Program-made: the position numbers and the translations under genes | Part shown: piece by piece, positions 33,998 through 43,788 of the stretch | Position numbering within the stretch: position 1 is the first letter of the stretch | Layout of the letters: each line of letters starts with the position of its first letter | The notes under the pieces: generated by a model | Databases searched by the model: none | Seen by the model: only the letters and a program-made list of their open reading frames with translations | What the model was told of the DNA's origin: nothing | DNA from: an uncultured bacterium | GTDB lineage: Bacteria > Bacillota > Clostridia > Lachnospirales > Lachnospiraceae | NCBI GenBank assembly: GCA_905215625.1 | Contig: CAJMQQ010000005.1 | Span: 1 to 64,000, forward strand | Length of the DNA stretch: 64,000 bases | Direction: 5' to 3'

Positions 33998-36043
33998 ATG
34001 AAATTTGAACCGAAAAATTTGGATTATCAGTTGAGCCCATATACCGGACTTACCAGAAAACATTGGATTGATGCAGATAAATATATGCTGGAGGGGATTT
34101 TCCAGCATATTAAGAGCATAGAGGATCCGGTAATCGTACCTCGTTATGAGACCGAAATTACCTATCCCAATGCCCATACGCCGGCATGGAAAGTCCAGGC
34201 TGAGATTTTTGAAGGTCTGGCAAGAAGCTTCTTTTTAGCCGCTCCTTTAATCCATATTGAAAAAGATGTGAAAGTGGCGGGAATGCCTTTGAGGGAGTAT
34301 TATAAAAAACAGATTTTAAAAGCTTGTACCCCAGGGGATCCCAATTATGTACTGGGGTATGACGAAATGGTAGAGACCGAAGAGTCGAAGCAGACTTTAA
34401 ATACCTATCAGCAGACGGTTGAGACCTGCGCATTGGTAATCTGCCTGTGGATGTGTAAAGAAGAGATCTGGGATACCTATACCAAAGAGGAAAAGGATGT
34501 GATTGCAGACTTCCTTACTCCATATGCCCACAAAAATACAGTGCCTCAGAACTGGCGTTTGTTTAATATGCTGGACTTGGCTTTCCTTCATATGAATGGT
34601 TATCCAATTGATAAGGACATTATGCGTCATCATGCCCAGGTAATTTTAAATTATTATACTGGAGACGGCTGGTATCGGGATGGTCATGCAATGGATTATT
34701 ATTCTGCATGGGCGTTCCAGGTTTACGCTCCAATCTGGTGTCTGTGGTATGGTTATGAAAACGAGCCATATCTGGCTGCACAGTTTGAAAAAAATTCCAA
34801 CAAGCTGATGGAAACCTATCCTCAGATGTTTGATGCGGACGGCTGGGTAAATATGTGGGGAAGAAGCAACATTTACCGGAATGCGGCAACATCCAGCTTT
34901 GACGGTAATTTGTTCCTGAAAAACCATACTGCAAACCCAGGACTTGCAAGAAGAATTTCTTCTGGAGCCCTGATGCAGTTCTTGGGCAGAGATGACTTGA
35001 TGTATGAGGGAGTGCCGACTCTGGGATTTTACAAATCCTTCCTTCCATTGGTGCAGGGATATAGCTGTGCGGAGAGCCCGTTCTGGCTGGCAAAAGCTTT
35101 TATGTGCCTTCATCTGCCGGAAGATCATCCATTCTGGACAGCAAAAGAGGAAAACGGCGTCTGGGATGAGATGAAAGAAGGAGAGACTGCCGAGACAGTA
35201 TTAAACGGCCCTGGTCTTTGTATGGCCAATCATAAGGATAATGGGACTACAGAACTGCGCACTGGAAAGGTCATCCGGAAGCGGGATGACAACAACGGCC
35301 TGTGCTGCTATGCAAAATTAAGCTATAGTACCAAATATCCATGGGAAGCCAGTCTGGAAGGACACCAGGAATCCCAGATGTATGTGATCCATGATACTGC
35401 TTTTGATTTTGACAGACGTCCAAACGCTTTGCTGTGGCATGGCAGCAGGGACGGCGTGCTGTATAGAAGAAATTTCTTCCATTATGACAATGAAGAAGAA
35501 TGTCACTGGATGCACGTGATGGATCTGGCTGATTTTCCAGTAGCCGAAGGTCTGGTTCGTGTGGATAAATTCCGTACCTATAAAGCAGGACTTACCATTT
35601 CATTAGGTTCCTACGGATTTCCGGATATGGGAGACGTAACAGTACGGGAACTGGAAAAAGACGGAGCAAAAGCAGTTCTTTTAAAAGGCCATGATTCTCA
35701 GGGAAGAGAAAAACAGATGGCAATGACCGTATTTGCCGGATGGGAAACTATTCGGGTTGTGTCCAGCAAAGATACAAATCCAGATTCTGAAAACAGCCTG
35801 GTAATTGTGGCTGAGGCCTCCAGAAATGAGCTGTACGCATATGAACCATTTGTATTTATCAGTCAGGTTCTTACCAGAGAAAGTTTTGAAGAATTTACAG
35901 AAGATGAACTTTTCAGTATTCAGAAGATTTCTTATACCGATCCGGAAAATTGCGGCGGTTACGGTCCTATAACCCTGGAAATGAAGGATGGAAGAAACAT
36001 GACCGTAGACTATGCGGAAATGGAAGGAAACTTACAGATTTAA
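33998..36043 (+). CDS. DUF2264 domain-containing protein
   Basis: The 681-aa protein matches DUF2264 along its N-terminal ~400 residues: LTRKHWIDADKYMLEGIFQH, AHTPAWKVQAEIFEGLAR, NWRLFNMLDLAFLH, GDGWYRDGHAMDYYSAWAF. These are Trp/Tyr/Asp-rich features of an (alpha/alpha)6 toroid. The C-terminal ~280 residues look beta-rich. There is no signal peptide. Family members occur in polysaccharide utilisation loci, and some related proteins have been linked to glucuronidase activity, so a glycosidase acting with the GH88 enzyme is plausible but unproved. GGAGGACAGCC precedes the ATG. A strong terminator follows the gene. Confidence 0.85.
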   Translation: MKFEPKNLDYQLSPYTGLTRKHWIDADKYMLEGIFQHIKSIEDPVIVPRYETEITYPNAHTPAWKVQAEIFEGLARSFFLAAPLIHIEKDVKVAGMPLREYYKKQILKACTPGDPNYVLGYDEMVETEESKQTLNTYQQTVETCALVICLWMCKEEIWDTYTKEEKDVIADFLTPYAHKNTVPQNWRLFNMLDLAFLHMNGYPIDKDIMRHHAQVILNYYTGDGWYRDGHAMDYYSAWAFQVYAPIWCLWYGYENEPYLAAQFEKNSNKLMETYPQMFDADGWVNMWGRSNIYRNAATSSFDGNLFLKNHTANPGLARRISSGALMQFLGRDDLMYEGVPTLGFYKSFLPLVQGYSCAESPFWLAKAFMCLHLPEDHPFWTAKEENGVWDEMKEGETAETVLNGPGLCMANHKDNGTTELRTGKVIRKRDDNNGLCCYAKLSYSTKYPWEASLEGHQESQMYVIHDTAFDFDRRPNALLWHGSRDGVLYRRNFFHYDNEEECHWMHVMDLADFPVAEGLVRVDKFRTYKAGLTISLGSYGFPDMGDVTVRELEKDGAKAVLLKGHDSQGREKQMAMTVFAGWETIRVVSSKDTNPDSENSLVIVAEASRNELYAYEPFVFISQVLTRESFEEFTEDELFSIQKISYTDPENCGGYGPITLEMKDGRNMTVDYAEMEGNLQI

Positions 36044-36053
36044 AAGTTTTTAC

Positions 36054-36099
36054 AATCGGGGATGTCAGGCGGGATGAAACCGCAGGCATCCCCGATTTT
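36054..36099 (+). terminator. Terminator of the GH88-DUF2264 unit
   Basis: AATCGGGGATG (36054-36064) pairs perfectly with CATCCCCGATT (36087-36097) over 11 bp, followed by TTTT. Confidence 0.85.
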
Positions 36100-36284
36100 G
36101 CGCTGTCAGTCATTCAGAAAAGCTGCCAGCGAAGGTTTTCCTGATACCTAAAGTTTAGTACTGGAAGGGGAAGGTAACAAGATCCAATCGAACGACACTT
36201 CTCGGCATTATAAAACTGCGGCCAAGCCATCTTGCGGCCATTATTCCGTTCTTGCATTTCACAAAAATTTCACAATTTCCTATA
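36100..36284. other. Intergenic stretch without recognised gene
   Basis: Between the terminator and the marR promoter lie about 185 bases with no supported reading frame. The only visible structure is a short direct repeat, TTGCGGCCA-like, around 36215-36242 (CTGCGGCCA and TTGCGGCCA). Nothing further can be said. Confidence 0.4.
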
Positions 36285-36358
36285 TTGAAATTTCAAAAGA
36301 ATCAGATTATAATACTGACGATTAACTAATTAATAGTTTTTGAATTAATGATTAACTA
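36285..36358 (+). promoter_or_regulatory. marR promoter with paired operator-like repeats
   Basis: TTGAAA (36285-36290), 17 bases, and TATAAT (36308-36313) form a good promoter. Just downstream, GATTAACTA occurs twice (36320-36328 and 36350-36358), 30 bases apart or about three helical turns. Each copy lies in a partly palindromic ATTAA..ATTAA context. The location over the transcript start suits autoregulation by the MarR protein encoded 20 bases downstream. Confidence 0.6.
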
Positions 36359-36378
36359 GTAGATAGAAAGGAGCAGTT

Positions 36379-36849
36379 ATGACAACCCCTTACAAAGATT
36401 CCAATCAGGGAGAGGAAGCGTCGGCCAGTCACCAGTGCATATGGAAGTATATGGAAATTGTAAAACTTCACCGCACAGTCCTGGAACGCCGGTTCAGCAA
36501 TACTGGAGTATACCGGAGCCAGCACCAGATTCTGATGTATGTTGCGGATCATCCCAATGCCTCCCAGAAGGAAATTGCAGAGCAGTACAAAGTATCGACA
36601 GCGGCAATTGCCGTTTCCTTGAAAAAATTGGAAAAAGGAGGCTATATCCTTCGGGAGGTAGATGAAAAGGATAACCGGTATAATCAGATTGATTTGACGG
36701 AAAAAGGCCGGCAGATTGTGGATATCAGCCAGTCCATTTTTGGACAGGTGGAAAAAGAGATGTTTTCCGGATTTTCAGAAGAGGATTTCAGCAATCTGAT
36801 GGGGTATTTAGAGCAGGTCAGGGAAAATCTGGAACGGATTTTAAAATGA
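36379..36849 (+). CDS. MarR family transcriptional regulator
   Basis: The 156-aa protein has the MarR winged helix: YRSQHQILMYVADHPNASQK, KEIAEQYKVSTAAIAVSLKK (recognition region) and the wing LREVDEKDNRYNQIDLTEKG. AAAGGAG lies 6 bases before the ATG. Its stop overlaps the start of the ABC exporter genes (ATGA), so it probably regulates this efflux operon and itself, through the repeats at 36320-36358. Confidence 0.92.
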   Translation: MTTPYKDSNQGEEASASHQCIWKYMEIVKLHRTVLERRFSNTGVYRSQHQILMYVADHPNASQKEIAEQYKVSTAAIAVSLKKLEKGGYILREVDEKDNRYNQIDLTEKGRQIVDISQSIFGQVEKEMFSGFSEEDFSNLMGYLEQVRENLERILK

Positions 36850-38636
36850 CAGAATATGAAGACAGAAAGAGAGGAATTAGCTTGAAACGCTACAAAAAGT
36901 ATATTATGCCGTATAAAAGCGCATTTATATGCGGCCCGATTTTAATGCTGACAGAAGTGGCAGGAGAGATTGCGCTTCCCAAAATGATGTCCTTGATTAT
37001 TAATAACGGTGTGGCAGACAAGGATATGGGTTACATTATCTGGATGTGAATCGCCATGGTATTAACAGCCTTAGTAATGGCAGGCGGAGGAATCGGAGCT
37101 GCATATTTTGCAGCAAAAGCGTCTATTTGTTTTACTACCGATTTAAGAAGAGACGTATTTGCTAAGGTTCAGCAGTTTTCCTTTAAAAATATTGATGATT
37201 TCAGCACTGGTTCTTTAGTAACCCGTCTGACCAATGACATCCAGCAGATGCAGAATGTGATTATGATGGCGCTGCGTATGATGTTACGGGCGCCTGGAAT
37301 GCTGATTGGCGCTCTGATTATGGCATTTGTGATGAATGCAAAGCTGGCTCTGGTGATTCTGGTGGTCATTCCGCTTCTGACCGCGGCCATTGTTGTGATT
37401 TTAAGAACAGCATTTCCAAGATTCCAGGTCATGCAGGAGGCCATCGATAAGTTAAACTCAGGGATTCAGGAGGCATTAACCAATGTCCGTGTGATTAAGT
37501 CTTTTGTAAGAGAAGACCATGAGGAAGAGAAGTTTGCCGCAAACAACAGTAACTTGATGGACAAGAGCTTAAAGGCGATGAACATTGTAATTGCGACCAT
37601 GCCGGTTATGATGCTGGCGATGAATATTACCACCCTGGCAGTTGTCTGGTACGGTGGAAACATGATCATCGGCGGTACCATGCAGGTAGGCGATCTGACT
37701 GCATTTACTACCTACATTGTCCAGATTTTAATGTCTTTAATGATGCTCTCTATGGTATTTCTCCAGAGTTCCCGTGCCATGGCATCTGCAAAACGTGTCA
37801 ATGAAGTTATGGATACGGAGATTGATTTAACTGATGACCATGCAGCAAGAAAAGATGCGCTGGTTACAAAGGGTAAAGTAGAATTTCAGGACGTCAGTTT
37901 CCATTATGGCGAAGAAGAAAAGGGAATGGTTCTGGAACATATTACCTTCACCGCCAATCCAGGCGAGACCATTGGCATTATCGGCTCAACGGGAAGCGGA
38001 AAAACCAGTCTGGTACAGCTGATTCCAAGATTGTATGATGCGACTGGCGGACGGGTATTAGTAGACGGAATAGATGTAAAAGACTATTCTCTGGAACACT
38101 TAAGAGAAGGCGTAGGCATGGTTCTGCAGAAAAATGTACTGTTTTCCGGAACCATTGAAGAAAATCTGCGCTGGGGAAATGAGGACGTTTCCATAGAAGA
38201 ACTCCGCCAGACAGCAGACAGCGCCCAGGCAGACGGATTTGTCACGTCCTTCCCACAAGGGTATAAAACAGAGATGGGACAGGGCGGCGTCAATGTGTCC
38301 GGAGGACAGAAACAGAGACTTTGTATTGCAAGAGCCTTGTTAAAGAAGCCTAAAATCTTGATTTTAGACGATTCCACCAGCGCGGTAGATACTGCTACAG
38401 AAGCCAGAATCCAGGAATGCTTTAAAACTTCTTTGAAAGACACTACGAAAATCATCATTGCCCAGAGAATCGGATCCGTAGAAAATGCAGACCGGATTCT
38501 TGTACTAGACGATGGAAAAATCGAAGCAATCGGAACCCATCAGGAACTGCTTCAAAACAGCCCTGCTTATCAGGAAATTTATTATTCCCAGAGGGATAAA
38601 GAAAAAGAAACACAGGCTCAGGAGGTGATGGCATGA
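36846..38636 (+). pseudogene. ABC exporter half-transporter 1, interrupted by an in-frame TGA
   Basis: Codons 1-67 end at TGA (37047-37049). The same frame continues without further stop for the rest of a typical ~597-residue exporter, so the gene is complete apart from this one codon. The membrane domain carries VTRLTNDIQQMQNVI. The ATPase has Walker A IGSTGSGKTSLV, signature VSGGQKQRLCIARALL and Walker B ILDDSTSAVD. In the last, Asp replaces the catalytic Glu, which is the normal degenerate site of heterodimeric exporters such as TM287/288. Translation may restart at ATG 37056, giving a 526-aa product lacking the first helix. The TGA may be a TGG (Trp) change. TTG 36882, with GAGG upstream, is an alternative start. 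Confidence 0.8.
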
Positions 38637-40504
38637 TGGATCAGAAAAGAGTAGAAAGCCTGAAACGGCGTTACGGAAACAATGTATCTGCCTCACAGTC
38701 AGCCATGGGAGCAAGAGGACACGGACATGGAGCACAAAGGATGGTGGGAAAGCCCCAGAATACCAAAGCAACAGTAAAGCGTCTGATGTCCTATCTGGAA
38801 CAATATAAATTAGGCATGGGACTTGCATTTTTCTGTGTAATTATCAATACCATTGCCAGTCTGGCAGGCTCTTATATGCTGCGTCCGATCATTAACACTT
38901 ATATTGCGCCCACAGACGGAAGCAGGGGAGATGCGGCAGGACTGGCGAGAGCCCTGGCAGTGCTGGGAATTGTCTATGTGCTGGGAGTGCTGGCCAACTA
39001 TTTCCAGGCGAAAATCATGCTGACCATTGCCCAGAAAGCGCTGGTACAGCTAAGGGAAGATCTGTTTACAAAAATGCAGAAACTTCCGGTACGGTTTTAC
39101 GATACCAACAACAACGGCGATTTGATGAGCCGGTTTACCAACGACGTGGACACAGTAGGACAGATGCTGAGCAGTACCTTAGTACAGTTGTTTGCAGGGG
39201 CCTTAAGCCTTGTGGGAACCCTGGCTTTGATGCTGTATACCAACATCTGGCTGACAATTATTACCCTGATTATGATTCCGCTGATGATGAAGGCAGGCGG
39301 ATTTGTGGCAGGGCGAAGCCAGAAATATTTCTCTGCCCAGCAGTCGGCTCTCGGTGCAGTCAACGGCTATATTGAAGAAACCATTACCGGACAAAAGGTA
39401 GTTAAGGTATTTTGCCATGAAAAAATTGCAGAAGAAGAATTCGGATATTTGAACGATGAACTGAAGAAAAACCAGATCCGAGCCCAGTTCTTTGGAGGAA
39501 TTATGGGACCGGTTATGGGCAATTTAAGCCAGGTCAATTATGCGCTGACTGCCTGCGTAGGAGGACTTCTGTGCGTATTGAAAGGATTTGATGTCGGCGG
39601 TCTGACGGTATTTTTAAACTTTTCCAGACAGTTTTCTAGACCGATTAACGAGCTGTCCATGCAGGTCAGCACCATTTTTTCCGCCCTGGCCGGAGCAGAG
39701 AGAGTGTTTGCAGTCATGGATGAAGAGCCGGAACCGGCAGATGACAAAGACGCAGCAGTTTTAAATCCAATGGAAGGCCATGTAATCTTAGATCACGTTA
39801 CCTTCGGATATAATCCGGACAAGGTGATTTTAAATGACATCAGCTTGTATGCAAAACCAGGCCAGAAGATTGCCTTTGTCGGATCCACAGGCGCAGGAAA
39901 AACTACCATAACCAACCTGATTAACCGGTTTTACGATATTCAGAGCGGAAGCATTACCATTGACGGAGTCAATATCCGTCACATTAAGAGGGAAAATTTA
40001 AGAAGCAACATTGCCATGGTGCTTCAGGATACCCATTTATTTACGGGAACAGTCCGGGAAAACATCCGGTATGGAAGACTGGATGCTACCGATGAAGAAG
40101 TAATCGAAGCAGCGAAAACCGCATCGGCCCATTCCTTTATCATGCGTCTGCCAAACGGCTATGACACCATGCTGGAAGGAGACGGAGCCAATTTAAGCCA
40201 GGGACAGCGGCAGCTCTTAAACATTGCAAGAGCCGCCATATCCAAAGCTCCGGTACTGATTTTAGATGAGGCTACCAGTTCTGTAGATACCAGAACCGAA
40301 AAACACATTGAACACGGTATGGACCGGCTTATGGCAAACCGTACCACCTTTGTAATTGCCCACCGTTTGTCCACGGTCCGTAATGCCAACGCCATCATGG
40401 TATTGGAAAACGGAAGGATCATCGAGCGGGGCGATCACGACGAACTACTTGCCATGAAAGGCCGGTACTACGAGCTGTATACCGGAATGAAGGAGTTAGA
40501 CTAA
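38633..40504 (+). CDS. ABC exporter half-transporter 2 (canonical ATPase site)
   Basis: A 623-aa fused membrane/ATPase protein, the partner of the preceding gene, whose stop it overlaps (ATGA). It has an N-terminal cytoplasmic extension of ~65 residues rich in Gly and His, six membrane helices with FYDTNNNGDLMSRFTNDVDT, then Walker A VGSTGAGKTTITN, signature LSQGQRQLLNIARA and a canonical Walker B LILDEATSSVD. The pairing of one degenerate and one consensus site marks a heterodimeric multidrug-type exporter. It is probably controlled by the MarR protein at the head of the operon. Confidence 0.93.
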   Translation: MMDQKRVESLKRRYGNNVSASQSAMGARGHGHGAQRMVGKPQNTKATVKRLMSYLEQYKLGMGLAFFCVIINTIASLAGSYMLRPIINTYIAPTDGSRGDAAGLARALAVLGIVYVLGVLANYFQAKIMLTIAQKALVQLREDLFTKMQKLPVRFYDTNNNGDLMSRFTNDVDTVGQMLSSTLVQLFAGALSLVGTLALMLYTNIWLTIITLIMIPLMMKAGGFVAGRSQKYFSAQQSALGAVNGYIEETITGQKVVKVFCHEKIAEEEFGYLNDELKKNQIRAQFFGGIMGPVMGNLSQVNYALTACVGGLLCVLKGFDVGGLTVFLNFSRQFSRPINELSMQVSTIFSALAGAERVFAVMDEEPEPADDKDAAVLNPMEGHVILDHVTFGYNPDKVILNDISLYAKPGQKIAFVGSTGAGKTTITNLINRFYDIQSGSITIDGVNIRHIKRENLRSNIAMVLQDTHLFTGTVRENIRYGRLDATDEEVIEAAKTASAHSFIMRLPNGYDTMLEGDGANLSQGQRQLLNIARAAISKAPVLILDEATSSVDTRTEKHIEHGMDRLMANRTTFVIAHRLSTVRNANAIMVLENGRIIERGDHDELLAMKGRYYELYTGMKELD

Positions 40505-40510
40505 ATTCAA

Positions 40511-41869
40511 TCAGACAGAGTTTTTTTGGGTCAGCCGCTTTAACATAAGCCGCACCATGAAAATACAGTATAAAAGGGCAGTCCCCCAGGCGATTGGGTT
40601 GGCAAAACATACGGCGGTATAGCCAAATCCGGCCACAGCCAGGAAGCCGCCGAAACTTCTGCCAAACAGTTCGCCTACGCCGGACAATACGGCGTGGACG
40701 CTGTAGCCCAGCCCCTGCAGGGTATTGCGGAAAATCATTAGTGACCCGTGGATAATAAAAAGGGCGCTCATAATGGTCAGATACTGGATTGCCATGGCAG
40801 TTACTTCTGGGGAACCGTCGCCTAATACCAGATGGACAAAAGCCCCTTTTAAGAAAAAGATGGCAGTCCAGGCAAAGACACAATAAAGAGCCTGAATGGT
40901 CAGGCCGCTTTTAATGCCGCTTTTGATCCGGTCAATCCGGCCGGCACCGTAATTTTGTCCCACATAGGTGGCCATGGCCATTCCGACGCTTTCCATGGGA
41001 AGCGTAAACATCTGGCGGATTTTTTCGCCTGCAGTTTGTCCGGCAACGGCTAGACTTCCTAAAGAATTAATAGCATTCTGCATAACGATAGCGCCAATGG
41101 CGGAAACAGAATATTCAAAGCCCATTGGGAGGCCGACGATGCAAAGACGCAGGAGATGAGACTTAGAAAGTTTCATTTCCTGTTTTTTGATCCGGATTTC
41201 CCTGGTTTTGCAAAGAAGCCACCAGGAATTGAGAAGTCCGCTTACAAGCTGGCTGACAACTGTCGCCCAGGCAGCGCCTCCAACGCCCATATGAAAACAG
41301 GCAATGAGTACGTAGTCCAGAATAATGTTTAAGACGCTGGAAAACAGAAGAAAGTAAAATGGATGTCTGGAGTCCCCTAAAGCCCTTAAGGCGCTGGCAG
41401 AGTAGTTATATAAGATACTGGCAGGAATCCCCCAGAAGATAATCACAACATATTCCACAGCCATTGGAAAAATCGTTTCCGGAGTGTGGATAAGGGACAG
41501 GAGGGGAGAGGCTGCATTCACCATAACAAGGGTGAGAAGCAAGGCCATAAAAGAGCAGATCCAGAAGCCATTCCACAGATACCGGTGGATTTGCTCCGGA
41601 GATTTTGCGCCTGCGCTCTGGGCAATGGGGATGCCGAAACCGATGCAGGCGCCCTGGACGAATCCAAGGGTCAAAAAGTGGAGGGAATAGGTGGTTCCAA
41701 CAGCACCTAAAGCATCTACCCCTAAAAAGCGTCCGACGATTACGGTATCTGCAAAGCTGTACAACTGTTGGAATAATGTTCCGAATACCAGGGGAAGAGA
41801 GAACAAAAGAATCTGTGTGAAAGGGCGGCCGGAAGTTAAATCTGCGGCCGCCGGTCTTGTTTTATTCAT
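40511..41869 (-). CDS. MATE family efflux transporter
   Basis: A 452-aa protein with about 12 membrane helices and two MatE domains. The N-terminus PFTQILLFSLPLVFGTLFQ and FADTVIVGRFLGVDALGAVG are typical. It is the last gene of a leftward set following an acyltransferase gene (21 bases apart) and an FMN-binding protein gene. Its stop lies 6 bases from the stop of the convergent ABC exporter gene, and no clear terminator hairpin is visible between them. Confidence 0.92.
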   Translation of the reverse strand: MNKTRPAAADLTSGRPFTQILLFSLPLVFGTLFQQLYSFADTVIVGRFLGVDALGAVGTTYSLHFLTLGFVQGACIGFGIPIAQSAGAKSPEQIHRYLWNGFWICSFMALLLTLVMVNAASPLLSLIHTPETIFPMAVEYVVIIFWGIPASILYNYSASALRALGDSRHPFYFLLFSSVLNIILDYVLIACFHMGVGGAAWATVVSQLVSGLLNSWWLLCKTREIRIKKQEMKLSKSHLLRLCIVGLPMGFEYSVSAIGAIVMQNAINSLGSLAVAGQTAGEKIRQMFTLPMESVGMAMATYVGQNYGAGRIDRIKSGIKSGLTIQALYCVFAWTAIFFLKGAFVHLVLGDGSPEVTAMAIQYLTIMSALFIIHGSLMIFRNTLQGLGYSVHAVLSGVGELFGRSFGGFLAVAGFGYTAVCFANPIAWGTALLYCIFMVRLMLKRLTQKNSV

Positions 41870-41890
41870 GGTGTTACCAACCTTTTGAAA

Positions 41891-42928
41891 TTAATTGTGC
41901 TGGAACCTTTTAGGCAGCGATAACAGCAGTCTGCACAAAGGTTCGTAAATCAGATGGTAGATGGGAATGGAAATTCCAAAAGCTAAACAAAAGGACAGGA
42001 GGGAAAGGAGCAGCCAGGCCCCGTATCCCGGAACTCCAGGCTCTACCAGATAAGTAAAAATAAAATTGTGCGTCAGTCCATGGAATAAGTAAATAAAAAA
42101 CGTATACCTGCTGATAAAATTAATGGGTTTTTCCAGATGTCTGGTAATAATCGTTCCATACCGGGTTACCAGAAGGTAAATGGCCATACACATAAAAATC
42201 ATGGACGGTGCATAATTAAAAAGGGCAGGGTTCTGTCCGGTAAAGAAGATCTCTTCAATAGAAGAAACCAAAAGTCCGAGAATGCCCAACCCTAAAAAAA
42301 GGAATACTTGTGAGCGGCTTAGTTCCAGCTTGTCTAAAACAAACCCCAGTATGCAGTAGATGACCCAGCTATATAAAATATAAGAGGTAAGCATCTGCTC
42401 CATGCGAAAAATCTGATATAGGTTCTGAATGGCAAAATAAGCCAGACTGACGATTAACAGCCACCGCAGTTCCCGCCTGGTCATGTCTTTTAACATACGC
42501 CAGAGAAAGGGAACTGCCAGATAAAAACCTGCCAGCGCAAGGACAAACCACAGGTATCCAACGATCTGGGCTTGTAAAAATCCTTTGATAAAGTCTTTTA
42601 CATAAACAGACGAGAGGGAGAGACCATGGTTCTGGACGTAATAGAAAAAAGAAACAAAAAGGGCGGGAATCCCGATTTTTACCAGACGTTTCCAGTAAAA
42701 ACCAGGGATATTCCCGTCAAATTTTTCTAAAATAAACCGGCCGCTGAGCATGAAAAACAGGCCGTTGCTGGTTAGGGTCACTGTGCGGATAATCTCCCGT
42801 ATATGCCATGCCATAGGTTCTGTCTGGGCGTCTGCAATCCAGACGCCCGCCAGCATATGAGTCGCAATGACGAAAAAAATAGCCAGAATCCGCAGCAAGT
42901 TATAATTAACAAGAACTTTCTTTTCCAT
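41891..42928 (-). CDS. Acyltransferase family 3 membrane protein
   Basis: A 345-aa protein with about ten membrane helices of the Acyl_transf_3 (OafA/NolL/WecH) family. It begins with NYNLLRILAIFFVIATHML, which contains the conserved R-x-x-A-x-x-x-V-x-x-x-H pattern with the catalytic His, and continues with FFMLSGRFIL. Such proteins transfer O-acetyl or other acyl groups to extracellular sugars or lipids. The target is unknown. It follows the FMN-binding protein gene by 9 bases and precedes a MATE gene. Confidence 0.88.
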   Translation of the reverse strand: MEKKVLVNYNLLRILAIFFVIATHMLAGVWIADAQTEPMAWHIREIIRTVTLTSNGLFFMLSGRFILEKFDGNIPGFYWKRLVKIGIPALFVSFFYYVQNHGLSLSSVYVKDFIKGFLQAQIVGYLWFVLALAGFYLAVPFLWRMLKDMTRRELRWLLIVSLAYFAIQNLYQIFRMEQMLTSYILYSWVIYCILGFVLDKLELSRSQVFLFLGLGILGLLVSSIEEIFFTGQNPALFNYAPSMIFMCMAIYLLVTRYGTIITRHLEKPINFISRYTFFIYLFHGLTHNFIFTYLVEPGVPGYGAWLLLSLLSFCLAFGISIPIYHLIYEPLCRLLLSLPKRFQHN

Positions 42929-42937
42929 AGAAGTGAA

Positions 42938-43438
42938 TTACTTAGAAGCCTGTGCAAGACAGTCGTTGACAGCATTATAAAATCCGTACAGATTAATGCT
43001 GACAGAAGCCACTGCCTGGGTATAACCGTTTTCGTCAATCAGTCCGTCAATACTCTGGTTGGAAATGACATAAGACGCTGCCGCGTCAGCCTGCTCCGTC
43101 CAGGAGAGTCCGTCTTCTGTCATCGTATACTGGCCGTTTAAGGTCAGCTGGCGCTTGGTAACGCCGTCTGCTCCGATGCAGTCCCAGGTAATGGAAGTAA
43201 TGTAGCCGTCAAATACGGTTAACGATACCTGGTTTTTAAAGCCGCTTTCGTCTGCTTCCGTATCAACATAGGTATAAGTTCCGTCGGTCAGTTTCATGGC
43301 CGGTTCCGGAAGATCGGCTCTGGTCATGCGGTGAATCGCAGAATAAGCCGGGGTAGAAACCAGGATTACCAGTACAGAGAAAACAGCCATAACAGCCAGA
43401 CCAATTATATTTTGTTTTTTGGGATTTGAATGATGCAT
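42938..43438 (-). CDS. Membrane-anchored FMN-binding domain protein
   Basis: A 166-aa protein with an N-terminal helix (GLAVMAVFSVLVILVSTPAY) and an outward FMN_bind-type domain: DGTYTYVDTEADESGFKNQV, VFDGYITSITWDCIGADG, and YVISNQSIDGLIDENG. Related secreted proteins take part in extracellular flavin-based electron transfer or carry covalent FMN. The S/T-G-A-T attachment motif is not visible here, so FMN binding may be non-covalent or absent. AAAGGAG precedes the ATG. It is the first gene of the leftward operon and is divergent from the rnf genes, which also use FMN-bearing subunits. Confidence 0.75.
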   Translation of the reverse strand: MHHSNPKKQNIIGLAVMAVFSVLVILVSTPAYSAIHRMTRADLPEPAMKLTDGTYTYVDTEADESGFKNQVSLTVFDGYITSITWDCIGADGVTKRQLTLNGQYTMTEDGLSWTEQADAAASYVISNQSIDGLIDENGYTQAVASVSINLYGFYNAVNDCLAQASK

Positions 43439-43788
43439 AAAATCGCTCCTTTGATTATTTTAATAGACTATTTGATGGTATCATATCGAACGGTTGTATG
43501 GAAGAACAGAATTGAAAATATTTATTATAATTTCTTATAAAGCTCATAAGATTTATTTGATAATAATTTCACAAAACAGAAATAAAAAGAAAAGAGGAAA
43601 TTCTTTGATGGAATCAACGGGGAGAAATGACAAAGTTTTTTTGTGAATCGTTCCGTCTGGAATAGAAGAGAGAAAAGTGTCAAAAATTTAACGGATAATC
43701 CGGGAGATTCTTCAGTAAAACACAAAATGTATGGAAAAAAATACAGCAAATTCCTACAAATTGCTACAGTTCCGGCAGGAAAAGACAA
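43439..43788. other. Divergent AT-rich intergenic region
   Basis: About 350 bases between the leftward FMN-binding gene and the rnf promoter, with no convincing protein on either strand. A small inverted repeat CTTATAAAG..CTCATAAG lies near 43530-43550. The leftward gene's promoter must be here; TAAAAT on the minus strand at 43462-43457 is a possible -10, without a good -35. Confidence 0.4.

Noticed and set aside
37047..37049. TGA as a selenocysteine codon
   Set aside because: ABC exporters have no selenocysteine at this place and no SECIS-like hairpin is evident directly downstream; a nonsense change or error is simpler.
43525..43788. 87-codon minus-strand frame in the intergenic region before rnf
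   Set aside because: AT-driven, Phe/Leu-rich translation without ribosome site or homologue pattern.
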